Positions 52,001 through 64,000 of a stretch of DNA of 64,000 nucleotides are shown one piece after another. The DNA is from Tanytarsus gracilentus (lineage: Eukaryota; Arthropoda; Insecta; Diptera; Chironomidae). Under the pieces are notes generated by a model. The model saw only the letters and a list, made by a program, of their open reading frames with translations, was not told where the DNA came from and did no database searches. The stretch covers positions 1,426,001 through 1,490,000 of the forward strand of contig JAXRKN010000032.1 in NCBI GenBank assembly GCA_038502055.1. The letters are read 5' to 3'. The position numbers and the translations under genes were made by a program. Positions within the stretch are counted from its first letter, which is position 1, and each line of letters begins with the position of its first letter.

Positions 52001-55000
52001 TATTTGCTTCGCCCCTACTTCGCATACCGCGTGAACCGTAGCCGTTCATAGACAGTTCATGATTTATCCTTTTGTATTCCGCATCTATGAATATTTTTTT
52101 TATTTCGCTTCAATTCACCTCGGATAACTCGCCCAACTTTTACTGTTTAAATGCCAGAAATTATAATTTTAAACTTTTGTTAAAATTTAAATTTTTTATA
52201 ATCTTTTGAGCTTCAACAGTAGATCCGTGAATTTATTTGTAGCAATGGTCAATTCCGAACGTTTATGCATGGGAGTTATTTCTAACTTCGGTTCTCTCTC
52301 TACCTTAACCAAATATTTTACTTCATGTAAATGCTTGACATTTCCTTCGTACACAAAAAAATTATGCTAACGGTGCTGCACAGCATGCCAACAATTTAAT
52401 CTTGCGACTACTGTTTAATTTTTTGTTTTCATCTCAGCCCAAAACCAGACAAATTTTTTACTCTCGCTGCTGACTTTGATAGTTGAGGAAGCGATTTTTG
52501 ATTATTTATGGCATTTTGATCGATGTGTATGCTTCTTATGTTATAGTTTTAATATATTTTGGGTATTGTGCTTTTAGCATAATCATGATTTATTCAAAAA
52601 ATATCTTCATTCTCGCAGAAAATTTTCCTCCATCTAATTTTTCATCCTCCAAATTGATTGGCTCGATTTTTATCACGCAAATAATTAATGACCGTCGAGT
52701 TCCAATTATAAAGTTCTGCAACAATTTATAAATCGCTTAATAATCTCAAAACTAAAAATATTTTTATTCTTCCGGTTATATTGAGAGATTTTTATTGCTG
52801 CTGCTAAAAAAACTTATTAACGAGTCTGAAGGCAACAAAATTAATGCAAAATCTGCATGAATTCATCAATTTAAAAGATGCCTTTTGGTCATCGCTGTTC
52901 ATTAATTGAGTCTTGCAGTCCCATTTCCTTACAAGGAAATATCATCATCATCAGCGGATGAAGATGAATGGAACTTAATTGGTAAATGGATTGGATCAAT
53001 TTTTTATTAGAGATCTCAGTGATATTTTCCCAAAAAAAAATTCCAAGAAAAGATAACTCAGAGGAATTCCGCCCTAACCCATAATCATCACATCGATGCA
53101 TGAAAAATTCACGTTTACAAACTCATCAGAGTGAAAAATTGACTCCAATTGCGCTTATTGACATTGTAAAATTACGCACTCATTTCACACCGTTTATCGC
53201 TTTCGGCCAAAAGTGTGCAAATGATATTGAAGCAGCGAGAGAGGGCTAAAAAAATTAATTAATATAATTTCTGCATATCAAAAAAGGAGCGCGAAAACTT
53301 GATAAAAATGTCTGACATTTAATCACGTACAGCTTTTCTGTAATTGGATGTAATTGTACTCGTTGTATTTCATGCTAATTTCATGTTATCATTTATAAAT
53401 ATTTCTTGAGGGCTGTGCGGACAATGGACGCATCATTTTTTCATGCATGAACATCCACCCAGAAAAAAATGCCGATAATTGAATGATTAATCTCGAAACA
53501 GAAGAAAATTCGAGATAGCGTGAAAAAAAATCAACCTTCAGCTATAAAAGTTGCATAATCGATAATAATAACGACTTCTGTCAAGTGCATTAAGAAACGT
53601 ACACAATGCGAATGGGATGTATGTTATGGAAACGAGAACATCGTCGCTATTTTGAAATAGATTTTTTATTTTTCAAAATCAAGAGCCTGGGAAAATTTCT
53701 CACATCATGAGCGACCGACGATGAATCTATAATCACACAATAATTACATGTGTGTGTATGTGCGCAGAAAAAAACTTGATATTGCATCATTGCATCTTCC
53801 GTCTAAACATGATTACTAATTCATGTGGTGGTTTAGCACTGCAATTAATTACAATTTGATCCACTTTACATACGCTCAAATTTAATTTGTTTGATTTCAG
53901 GTTTGAGCTTCCAATCGAGGACTTTACAATGTATGATCGAATGCCGTTAATTGAGGCAATTAAAAAGTTGAGAAAATATGTGATTTTGTTTTAATTAAAA
54001 AAAACTTTGGCTGCAGTTTAAAAAATTCTTAACAAATCGCCACCGAACCAAATTTGAAACAATCGTAAATTCTCACTCACCTTCGTACAATTTTCACACG
54101 GATATTTTCTGTATTCACCGTGAACGAGTGCTCGATGTCTCAACAGCGATGGCCGATAACAATATTTCTTTGGACACAGTTCACAATGATACGAATCTTT
54201 TGGATAATGATGTGTTGCTACTAAATGAACGTCTAATCTGTAAATGATGAAGACAAAAAAGAATTGTTATTTTTGCATATGATGAGTTTCTTTAAAATTG
54301 CCCTTGAAATTCTTCTGCTTGAAAATAGCATCATCGTAGTTAATGTCGTTGAATAATTCATTTTTAACTAAAAAGAAGATTACAAATTTTACGCCCTCAA
54401 TCGTAAATATTTATTGCTTATGGGCGATAGTGAATTTAATTACAAGTCATCATTTGTTGCAAAAAAATAGAGGAGAGATGCAGATATTGATTTCCATATG
54501 ACACTCTATTGTATGCTGAAATGTCTTTGCAATTATTTTTGGATTAAAATTTATTTTTGAACAAAAAAGTACGTTATAAAAATTCACATTAAAAAACACA
54601 TAACGTACTTTTTTAATTTAAAAATAAGGTACCAAAAAAAATCTTAAATCAGCTGGAAAAATATGAAATTTATTTAAAATTAATAATTGTCGCCCAAAAT
54701 TACCACACAACCGAAATATTCCATCTATTGTTGTTGTCAATTGCGATTTAATATACACGTGGAAGATGATGATGAAGAAACTCCATGAAAAATTATCATA
54801 AAATTAAAATATCATTTCTATAAAAGTTGAATACAATATGAACATGACTTGAACGTATCATCATCATCATCCTCTTATGAATTGTGAATGAAATTGCCGA
54901 TTCATATAGACCGTGTGGTGTGTGTGTGACACTCTCATGCATTTTAAGAGATGTTTTTTGCCTGCGTGGGACATGAAAACCGTTGAAGCCGTAAATTTAA

Positions 55001-58000
55001 ATAAAAGTATACTTTTTGTATACAATTCTCTATTAAAAATACGTTGAAGCCGAGATTTAAATTTTATTTGTATGAGGATTTTTTGAATTTTAACGGTAAC
55101 ATTTGGTCATGTCCCACGCAGGGTTTTTTGATGTTCAGATTGAAAACGGTGTAGGTGGAATTTGTTGTTTTTAATAATGATTTTACAAATTCATTCGGGA
55201 ACAATAGAGAGCGCAATAAATATGTTAAAATAGGTGTTTACGAACACGAGGAACGACATCTAAAAGGCATTTATGCTATTTATCATTCACTCTTCCGCAC
55301 GCAATAGATTGAATTGCATAATTCTGGGTACAGGAACTTGTAAGTATCAATAGCATGCGGCCCACTCACAATTCTCGCGCAAGACAATCAATTCGAGTAA
55401 TGTCAACTGCAATTAAATATTTATTTATGTTCACGTCGTCTTTCACAGCAGTCACAAGTCGCTCACACATATTCACATAAGTAGCGACAATTGCAATTGA
55501 ATATTCATGAATGGCATGGAAATCATCGCGCGAGAATCATGTCACCAGCCGTGTCCAGTGAGTATAGAAATGAAAGGGAAAATAACCGCAATTATGACAT
55601 CGATTGGACTTAATCGTAAATCGCGCAGAGCGACTCATGTGAGACGGCTAATATGTAATTATCTAGGACAATTTATTTATGATGATGAAATTACCATTCA
55701 TTCAATTTAGAGCTTCAAAAACCATACTGAGAACTTATCACATTTATTCTTAAAAATAATTTCATTTCTCAATCAAGCTTTCGGTGAGTCGAGTCAATGA
55801 AATATTGAAATGAACGTCAATGTTCTGATGAATTAAGAAATTTATTTATTAAGTGGGCTGTTGAGTTGGAATGAATGAGTGAGTGAGCTTGTCAGTTCAG
55901 TAGCACATGCAAATGTTCTCATGAAAATTCAAGAAATTACTTTTACCTCGGTGTGGCAAGCGCCATGCAACAACTTACAATAAAAATGACATTAAGACAT
56001 AATTTCATTTCCATACCGATTGTGTCGATGTCTCACTCTCCTCTCGGAATTATAAATTTATTTATATGAAAAAAAAAAAGAATAATGAATGGGTCTCGAA
56101 AAGCGAAAACATAAATCAATTAATGACGATTTCGAAAGAACGCATAAATCTCAATTTATTAACGCCTAATCGACGCGACTTTCAATGAGAGTGAAAATGA
56201 ATATGGAAAGAGGGAAGTGAAAAAATAAAAAGAGCGATTTCTGTTCTAAAAGTTGCAAGGGAAGAAAATAATTTTTTAAAATTAAAATTTATTAAACTTC
56301 AAGCACGAGAACATTATGCAATCTAATCAACTAACGAACTCAGCTGCTATTTTTATTTCAAGCAAGAAAAAACGATTTCGCAACCAATAATGTGTGGAGT
56401 CTAGTCCATGCTGCGCGATCTCCCCATTCTTTTCATTCACACAATCATTGTGTGTTGGTTTTTATTGTTAGGCTTTTTTTTCGCGAACTCTAAACGCAAA
56501 AGCATGAGATGAGTTATGTGACATTTTCATTAAAGAGAGACTCTCTCGTGGGCTGTGTTTGTATGTCAATAATTTATTTCAACATGTCTCTCTATTAAAC
56601 CATTCGCCTGTCTAATGTCTTGTGCGACTCGAGGGACTGCAACAATTCGACAAAATACTCTTTTGTTGCCTACTGCATAAACACGTTCTAGTGTCTGAAA
56701 TTTGCATTACTAATTTCTGTTCCGTGGTGATATCAAAGTCGAAGTTACTCGGATCTATCTAGGCAAACCTTTTAGCCATTACTGATTTAATTTAGTCTTG
56801 ATTTGATTTACAATGTAAATAATTTCCACCATGTTCGGTGTCATATTGGCCAAGATTGTAAATTATGAGATATTAGCTTTAGTGACGCATTCCATAAATT
56901 TTGCCTTCAACGTTTATTTAGCTTTTACACGGAAGGAATTTCTTCATCGCTACACTTTTCTTTAAATAATATTTTATATTCACTCTCATTATTATACCAC
57001 GCACATGAATGTAGATTGTAGACCTAACAATACATGTTTGTTAGAACGAGGTCACGGGACATATTTTATCTTGAAACATAACGAATTATGTCCGCGAATG
57101 AAGAGGAGTGGAAAAAAGGTTCTTAAATCATCAACTTGTGCCTTATGTGTGTTTATGCGCGCGCGTATTTTTATGACATTTTTAAAGCTTCTGTAACTCC
57201 TTCTGACCATAAATGAACATGCGAAGAGACATAAATCAAAAAATATAGTGTGAAGTGCACCGCCCCTGTTGAGAGCAATCAAATATTTTATCAACAACTC
57301 TTCGAACACAATTATTTTTACTCGCCAGCGAGAGTGACTATAAATAAATAAAAATGTATAGGAAAGAGTGTTGCGAGGGCAGATGAAATCATGGAGAAAG
57401 CACGACAGGCGATAGCATAAAATTAATTTTCATAATTTCATAATAAAAAGTCATGTTTCTTATCATACACAGCAAATGTTTATCCCATGCGACAATTTGA
57501 GGTTGATGAGTTTCGATTTTCTTCTTTTTTCTACCCTTCATTGCCCGCTGACCACTTAACCCTCTCGAGTCATTCAATTATGAAAGAGCGTGTATAAGGA
57601 AAATTAAGTGAATTTATGTGAGTGGCGAGATCCTTTTTGTGAGCTCCAAAATGGGCACACAATCAGCGACGATGAGAAGAGCAGAATGTCGCGAGCATTC
57701 CGTGAATGCCTCGATATGAGAAATTTATGAAAGCGGACTTTTAGCGCAGGTAAAAAAAGATTAATTTGCGTCCAATAACTCACGCAAATATTAAAAACAG
57801 CAGCAACCCGCATGTCGAGCGCCATTAGATGTGTGTGTCGTACTTGAAAGTAATTTTGTGATGATTATAATTGCCCCATAATTACCAACGATGATGAATG
57901 GCAAGTTTTTTAGTGTGAAATATAAGGCGCGGACTCGATGTGTGTGGAGAATTTAATTTTTATGTGTAATTTTCTTATAATTAATTTCTAGTTGATTGTC

Positions 58001-61000
58001 ATTTAGTTGTGGAATTTTTATTGTTGAAATTTTGACAGCATTGCTTTAAATAAATTAACTTTGAGGAGAGAAAAGCGATTGTTAACTTTAAATTACATTT
58101 TAATTGAAATTTTTTTATTTTTTTCATGAGAATTTTCATAACGTAATTTTTATTTTTAAAAATATGGTTTAAACACTCGAGAGCAGCTGGATTTTTAGAA
58201 ATTTAAAAATTTAACGATTTTTTAAATTTGAAATTTTTTAAGTTTTTGTTCCGTTTTAAAAATCGTGCATGCACTTTGCATGAAGAAAAGGCTATTTCGC
58301 ATGTTAGAAGCTAATTTGAACGACAATTACTCGAAATAGTGATTTCTCGTATGTTTCTTCATACAAAATTGTAAATCACAACAATATTTCCATGCGAAAT
58401 AGCGAGTGAGACGAGGTATTGCATTAAGACTCTCGTGTGTGATTTACAGCTGTCAGATTCTACACTTATTTCACACAATCATTGTGAATGATGTATGATT
58501 GCATACGGAGAGCGTCGAGAGATCATCATATTGACACCTTTCAATGCTTTTACGTTAATTTTTTAGCTTTACACCGAAAAAAATATTAATTTGGATATTT
58601 TTAAGTAAAAGTGAAAGTTGATAAAGAAGAATTAATTGAGGTCCGAGATCTTAGCACATCATTTTGAGTTATCGTGACCATAAGAAAATTTCTTTATTTC
58701 CTCTCTCGCACTCGCACAGATGAGAAGACGATATGAGGTTGCAATAAAATTTTAAATTGCAATAAAAAATCCATCTGCACACGAGAGTCGGCATCATGCA
58801 AAGTGTCCGCACTCGAGAGGCTCTCCTTCATGTATAAAATAATTATCTCCATTTCATCTTTGAGTTTTTTTACTCTCTCGCAAACAATTCGCCGGCGGGT
58901 AATTAAATTTGTTTTAAAAATGCCTCGAAAATAAATTTTATTATATTCAAATCACCTTCTAGTGAGTGATAGACGCGAGTAGCATTTTTTTATTAAAGCC
59001 GCGCAAAAATTGCATTTTAATAAAGTAATTTACATAGAATGTGCCTTCATGCATTTACTCGGAGATTAAGGTGATTGCAATTACACCATTATGATTTGAA
59101 TTAATCTTTTCCCTGGTATCCGCACCGCGCACACGTATGTAACATATATCTTTCGCATGTTACTTTATTTCTTATCGAGAAAAAGAGTCTTAATTAATAA
59201 CTATTATATGCTCGTTTCATCCCTCATTAGCAGTAAAATTATAATCAAAAGTTGAAGGAAAATCTCGACAAGATCTCCTTAAATGATGAACATGGGAGGT
59301 AATTTTGCAACATTTTAACGCAGAGAAAAAGTTATTTCGCGTTGATTGATCACGAGATATGCGAAAATGATGAGAAAATTGATTTTTTTGAGAGTTTAAT
59401 TTAAAAAACGTTTAAATGAAGTTTCATGCAAGTGCTGCCAGTCAAAACTTTATATTTATTTTTAAGAAATAAAACTTTTAGGATAAAATTAATTTTTGAT
59501 GAAATAATTTCTGCATTAAAAAGTCACTTAAAACCCACTCATATTTTTTTTGGATAATTGCGCTCTTGCTTTCGATAAATAAATCACGCAAAAAAAATCT
59601 TTTCGGCAGAGTGAATGTCACTGGAAATACGGCAGTTATTAATTAATGTATATCCAATTATATCATTTTTTATTGAGGAGCAACTGTGAGCTGAAAAATA
59701 AATTAACTTGACAGCGAGATTTAAGATTTGTAGCAATTGCAATTAAACGGTTTTCGTTAGTGATATAAATCCCAATTTTTAAATCAACACCAAAAATGAG
59801 GCAGCTCACATGCTGATGAATATTCTCAATTACGCAGCGAGCATGAAATTGAAAAAGTATTTTTAATGTCTTTATCATTTTCATTTATTTATCTTGAGTG
59901 AAAATGAAATTTCACTGTTTTATTTTCTGTAGTTTAAAATGTAAAAAATCAATCAAAATGCAACGGCAAAAGAGAAGGATAATTATCCCTCCTGAAATTG
60001 GCTCACAAAATGCCTTTTTGATGGCAATTTTACACGCAGCTTTACGTGACTTCACTCTCTCGCCAATTGTGTATATTGTGTGTCGTGCAGTTTATGGAAT
60101 CGCACTACATGAATTAAATTTACAGCTCGTAAAAGGATGAGTTTTCGAATAATGTATAAGTGAAAGACCTAAAAGGTTTTTAAATCTGAAGAGAAAAATC
60201 ATCTCGCATGTTAAAAACAGTGCATTTAATTTTAAATAAATTCCATGCTGCACCATATGCAAATTTCCGTTTTCTTAAACGATATTGAAAGGTTTTTAAA
60301 TATATTTCGAGGGTTATTAAAGCGCAAGTAAAAAATATTGCAACTTTTATTTAAAAAATTATTTCTAAAGTCACTTTTGCTCAAAAGCATTTAACTCAAA
60401 ATTTTATCTTTCGTCTCGCCCTCATTGCAATGCGAACTTTATAATTAAAAATGCATCTCTACAACTCATCATAACAGCAGTAGCAGTACAAAAACAGCAA
60501 ACTACCGCGCGTGTGAGGAATGAAAGGACGCTTTTGGCTCTCTTTCCTCATTGCATAATAGAGATCTAGATTACTGGCACGGTATGAGCTCTTTCATTGG
60601 CATTTTCTCCCTCATTCTGATCTCTCATCTCGCCAGCACAGTCAGCAAATTGAAAAGCAAATGCTTTCGTGCTTGCACACTCATTCGATGTGAGAGATGG
60701 ACTTGAAGGGATTTTAAAAAGTTTGTCACATTTTTTAAAAAAACTTTAACACTTTTTATTTCAAACTTGAATAATTTTTGAGTTTAATAAAAGTAAAGTG
60801 ACTCAACTTTCGAACGCGCCCATATCATGAGTGCGATATGCATGACTATTTTGCTTTTATTTTTTCTCCTCACTCGTCCTAAAAAGATCTCATTCATGTC
60901 TTACATTAAGTAACGATGATTTATTTGCATGTGTCGCAATATTCGACTATCTATCTCCCTCACTCTATTGAGGAGCCTTCGCGTCCAGCGTGTCTTTAAT

Positions 61001-63228
61001 TTATAACACAGAGACTGCAGAAATTTGCATAATGTATGCATGATGTTGCGCAAGTAGAAGAGAAAAAAGAGTCATGATCGGCTTTGAACAAAATGCTGAA
61101 CTGCAAAAAAAATATTGCACCACAAATTCTCTCTCTCCACTATCATACAATTACATGCAATTGTCTATGCCGTGATTTATTATGATCTTCGAATAACATT
61201 ATGGAGATTAAGTGACTGAAATGGCTTAATATTATTTTTTTATTCGAAGGTGCTCAACTTCCCCATACAGTCTCGATATGCATTCGAGAGTAGAATTTAA
61301 ACTATTTTTCAACTTCATCGTCTCGTGTGTCAAAATAGCCAAACTAACTCCAATGTGGTGCAGTGTAAAATCGTGTAATATCATTAGACACATTAAAGAA
61401 ATATGTTTTGCCATTTTTCAGCTTGTGTCGATAATGTGGGTGGACAGAAATGACTTTTTCGAAGAATGAAAAATTTAAAATTAATTCCTGATAATCATCG
61501 AATGATTTTTAAACTATTTTAAATTAATTGCATAAGAGCAAAATTCGTTGACACGACAGAACAATGAAAGAACGGCAAAAGTCTTAAAAGAAGAAGAAAA
61601 AAGTCATAATTCACATTATTTAATGTTCAACTCGTAAAAGATCAATGAAAATAAGAGTCATCGAGGGAGGAGATTAGTGTTGGAATAAATAGCAAAATTG
61701 TGCATAATGTGATCACGCTCATGTTTATATCTTCGAGGAGGCAGACGGTCTTAAACACATTCTAGGCTGAACGCGGAAGTTTCATTCATAAAAAAGATTG
61801 CGCGTTCTAAATCGTTATTTTATGCATGTATAAATGAAATATATTTTAATTTCACTTTTCATAAGCTCCGCAGATGTTCAACAACTGGTCGAGCGCAAAG
61901 ACAGTATCACTGATTTCAATCTCAAGCCTTATATTCTTGTATGTGCGCTACACAGCAATGAATTAATATTTGATACATTTCTAACGAAACATGTTTGGCT
62001 TTCATGTCAATAATAATACTATGTGAATACTATTTTGTACCAAAAAATACAGTCTTCACCCCTAGAAAATTCAACACCCCCACTTTAACTATTTTCGTTA
62101 TAAATTTCACTCCATTATTACCCCATCAACGAGTGATTATTTGCTAAACAATAAATTAAATATTAATTTTCACCACTTCAATCGACATCAATTGCGCGCA
62201 CTCAAATCATCATCGGGCCAGGGTCATTAATGCTCATTACATGAGAGCTATTTCTCTTCAATTGTTATTCATATTGACGTCGAGACATTTCGAAAGAATG
62301 TGCATTGCCGAGTGATTTTCTAGAGCATGGAAATAATTAGTAGCTTCATTGAGCATCGATCGCGAGGAATCTCATTTATCATTATATTGTGTGTGTGTGT
62401 GTGGGTTTGTGTGTGAAGGAATGTCAATGACAACTCGACTCTCGTAATTATGAACAATTCTATTGTTTGTCAATATTAGTCCTTATATGTTTACAAGTTT
62501 TCTCTCGCTCACTCACATATAATTCTGAGTTTGGCAAATAGAAAAAAAAACTTTCTCATATTATGTGGTGTGCTGAGAATAATTGAAAATTATCATAAGC
62601 TGTTGAAGGAAAAACAAGTCAGTCGAGTCAACAAAATGAGCGAGCCAGTAGCAGAGCATAAATTTATTATTGATTTCACGTTTTGAGTGACTGGAGGCTT
62701 TGGAAAACAATAGAAAATGATGAATATAATTGAGCATTTGTCAATAAAATACAAATCAACCATAAATCTTATTAATTAGACAAAAATGATTCCATAGAAA
62801 TCAATTATTGTCAATTCGAGAAGGAGATTATGGGTAATTGCAGCGGTGCTTTTGTAAATTATTGTTTTGCTTATTTACTTAAAGGTTTTTTATACTTGCT
62901 CGATAATTAAAAGTTGAGCGATGAAAAAAGTTTGTTAGAGAAAAAAAGGGTTGGAAACTTTTTAAATTTTGAAATTATTTTTAAATTAATTTAATGAATT
63001 TCAAGAGCATAAAATTCACGCAACCCTAATTAAAATACAGTACTCACTGGTCAATATCACCGCACTGTCTCTCGCATACGATGCACCTAGCGTCTACACC
63101 CTCAGTATCGTCCTCGTCTTCTTCAATTGACTCGTTAATATTTTCATGTGTAGATTCCTGTTGATTGCTGTCTAAATCATTCGATGAGGCATTGAAGTCT
63201 TCTTCATACGCGCCACTATGTTGTGAAC
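46192..63228 (-). CDS. ham: hamlet / MECOM-PRDM16-type zinc-finger transcription factor, four 3' exons (5' end outside window)
   Basis: Exons: 63228-63048, 54237-54081, 48563-47580 and 47253-46192 (stop), all GT-AG and phase-consistent, about 793 residues. The first encodes an acidic stretch then the start of finger 1 ([15 protein letters not shown]). The next two complete an N-terminal block of six C2H2 fingers ([27 protein letters not shown] joined across the intron to [41 protein letters not shown]). The last exon carries PLDLS (47214-47200), the CtBP corepressor-binding motif, and a C-terminal block of three fingers ([30 protein letters not shown]). The 6+3 arrangement and sequences match Drosophila Hamlet and vertebrate EVI1/PRDM16. 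Hamlet sets dendrite and sensory-neuron fate. An IKRE SUMO-type site is at 47798-47787. It begins with a split codon; the upstream exon lies beyond 64000. Confidence 0.93.
47254..47579 (-). other. last intron of the hamlet-type gene
   Basis: Donor AAG|GTAAAG at 47579 and acceptor TTGCAG at 47254. Read-through from the third exon would add about 22 residues before a stop at 47514, a possible short isoform lacking the CtBP motif and the last three fingers. Confidence 0.6.
48711..49310. repeat. A/T homopolymer block flanked by GC-rich islets
   Basis: 48770-49205 is mostly long A and T runs, including about 24 consecutive A near 49058-49081 and several T runs over 12. It is bordered on the left by a G-rich islet (GGTCGGGGTTCGGGGGTCAC) and on the right by a GC-rich islet (near 49231-49295, GTCCGGGGATTGTGATCCCG). 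It may be a degenerate mobile element or a place where the assembly is unreliable. Confidence 0.5.
49350..49433. repeat. 84-bp AT-rich cassette with inverted AGGGTT ends
   Basis: Left end CAGGGTTGGCGC, right end in reverse complement AGGGTTTTTACG, AT-rich core. Member of the AGGG-ended cassette group. Confidence 0.3.
50253..50354. repeat. 102-bp AT-rich cassette with inverted AGGGGT ends
   Basis: Left AGGGGTTGGCCAAAGGGGG, right in reverse complement AGGGGTCAAGTGCTG. Inside these, GTTTTAAAT and ATTTAAAAC are also paired. AT-rich core, no clear target duplication. Confidence 0.35.
54550..54628. repeat. 79-bp imperfect palindrome
   Basis: Arms of about 28 bp: TTTATTTTTGAACAAAAAAG then TACGTTAT on the left, and the complement ATAACGTACTTTTTTAA then TTTAAAAATAAGG on the right, about 22 bp apart. 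The edge motif GGTACCTTATTTTT (minus strand) also occurs near 3771-3787, so this may be a copy of a dispersed element. Confidence 0.5.
54953..55130. mobile_element. 162-bp MITE (54961-55122) with exact 8-bp target duplication
   Basis: GTTTTTTG stands immediately before (54953-54960) and after (55123-55130) the element. Terminal inverted repeats are CCTGCGTGGGACATGA and its complement TCATGTCCCACGCAGG, followed by an imperfectly paired ACCGTT/AACGGT. Inside, GTTGAAGCCG followed by ATTTAAAT occurs twice as a direct repeat. An 8-bp duplication is typical of hAT, P and some Merlin elements; the ends do not settle which. No coding capacity. The intact duplication suggests a fairly recent insertion into the intron. 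Confidence 0.88.
58291..58403. repeat. inverted repeat with 13-bp perfect arms in the hamlet intron
   Basis: GCTATTTCGCATG (58291-58303) and CATGCGAAATAGC (58391-58403) are perfect complements about 87 bp apart. Further pairs lie at the same centre (TGAAGAAA near 58281 with TTTCTTCA near 58351). Could be a mobile-element relic or a paired regulatory site. Confidence 0.45.
62388..62416. repeat. GT microsatellite
   Basis: A run of about eight GT units, then GGGTTT and a second short GTGTGTG run, in the hamlet-type intron. Confidence 0.8.
62947..63027. repeat. 81-bp AT-rich cassette with inverted AGGGTTG ends
   Basis: Left AGGGTTGGAAAC, right in reverse complement AGGGTTGCGTGAA. AT-rich core, about 20 bp from the donor of the 63048-63228 exon, so it lies next to a splice site. 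Confidence 0.35.
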
Positions 63229-64000
63229 CTATAATGAGAAGTGAAGAGAGAAAAAAAGCTACGTTGAGAATTGATGAAGATGAGAAAAGTACACGTTATA
63301 AGCGAGATCATGAAGAAAATATAAATCAAAATTAATCATAGATTTGAGATCTTCTAGAACTTTAATAATAATTACATAACACGTTTTTTTATATCTCAAT
63401 TTTTCGCTGTGAGAAGGCGAAGTTGATTTTTACGGATTAATAAGCCAACAAGAAGAGCGAGGACGAAGCGCTAAAATGGCCATCAAACATGACTAAAAAC
63501 TCGCTCATTTGAAGGCTAAATAAGAAAAAAAATCAACAATGACACCACCAAAATGTCGTTAATCTTATTAATGTGGAATCATTCAAACGACATGATTAAT
63601 TTTTTTGCGCGTTTCACGACAAGATTTCATTCGCTATCTATCATCGCGCTCTTGACTGATGAGTGTGTGTAACCAGTTTTTTTTGAAGTTTTATTGATTT
63701 GAGATGGCTCCGAAAAATAAAACTTTAACATTGATTTTAATTAATAACAGCTTAATGCTTCCATAAGCATGTCAAATGTTTAGAAAAATATTTTTCGAGT
63801 GGGTGAAAAATCATTTCAGCAGATAGAAAAACAGTCGCTTCTAGCACTTCAATTTTTAATTCCGTTGTCTGTCACTTATTTTTTCGCGATAAATCTGAAG
63901 CCACTGACAGAAAATATTTTGGGAATTTTAAGAGGATTTTTTTATTATAGAATTGAATTTCTCTCAGTTCCATCCTTGAGTGTGAATCACTGTTATGTCC
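63229..64000 (-). other. intron of the hamlet-type gene running off the window
   Basis: Acceptor TTATAG|GTTCAC at 63229-63230. The exon starts with two bases of a split codon, so at least one coding exon lies beyond 64000. Nothing else recognised. Confidence 0.65.

Larger units (their letters stand above)
48564..54080 (-). other. 5.5-kb intron of the hamlet-type gene
   Basis: It joins finger 3 across the phase-0 junction ACGAAG|GTGAGT and TTTTGTAG|GAATTTACT. It holds an anomalous homopolymer block with GC-rich flanks (48711-49310) and two AGGG-ended cassettes. No exon recognised. Confidence 0.7.
54238..63047 (-). other. 8.8-kb intron of the hamlet-type gene
   Basis: It splits finger 1 (ATTGACCA|GTGAGT to TTTACAG|ATTAGAC). 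It contains a palindrome (54550-54628), a 162-bp MITE (54961-55122), a large inverted repeat (58291-58403), a GT microsatellite (62388-62403) and a cassette (62947-63027). No coding exon recognised. Long introns of such regulators often hold enhancers; none can be assigned from sequence alone. Confidence 0.7.

Overview
The window is eukaryotic and very AT-rich. It has spliced genes with GT-AG introns, long gene-poor stretches, and AATAAA polyadenylation signals. The proteins (TTLL1, a hamlet/PRDM16-type zinc-finger factor) and the intron style point to an insect, most likely a dipteran; a nematoceran midge is my guess, and the sequence alone does not prove it.

Layout. 1-9.4 kb: no gene recognised, A/T-rich DNA with small inverted-repeat cassettes. 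9.4-12.2 kb: a small single-exon cysteine-rich gene (+) converges tail-to-tail on a six-exon TTLL1-type tubulin polyglutamylase gene (-). That gene has a ciliary RFX X-box directly upstream. 12.2-24.4 kb: gene desert holding a 395-bp hAT-like MITE with an exact 8-bp target duplication. 24.4-34.9 kb: a tandem array of three paralogous genes (-). 35.3-35.5 kb: a second small cysteine-rich gene (-). 35.5-46.2 kb: gene desert holding a 1.1-kb non-autonomous transposon with long inverted ends. 46.2-63.2 kb: four 3' exons of a hamlet/MECOM/PRDM16 orthologue (-), whose 5' end lies beyond the window. Its introns carry a second MITE with an exact 8-bp target duplication and several palindromes.

The most unusual content is the three-gene array. 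I reconstructed exons by splice phase, and all three models come out at 984 residues with the same architecture: an unrecognised N-terminal domain of about 165 aa, ankyrin-like repeats, a domain with an invariant HEFCH zinc-metallopeptidase-type motif, one membrane span, an EGF-like cysteine cluster, an LDL-receptor class A module and a leucine-rich-repeat ectodomain. There is no signal peptide and the basic residues precede the membrane span, so the ankyrin and peptidase parts should be cytosolic and the LDLa-LRR part extracellular. This looks like a receptor with a built-in cytosolic protease, which I do not recognise as a described family. Two copies share a duplicated TATA/initiator/GATA promoter. 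The ectodomains and cytosolic domains give different relationships among the copies.

All exon structures were made by hand from splice consensus, phase and homology recalled from knowledge; no search or alignment program was run.
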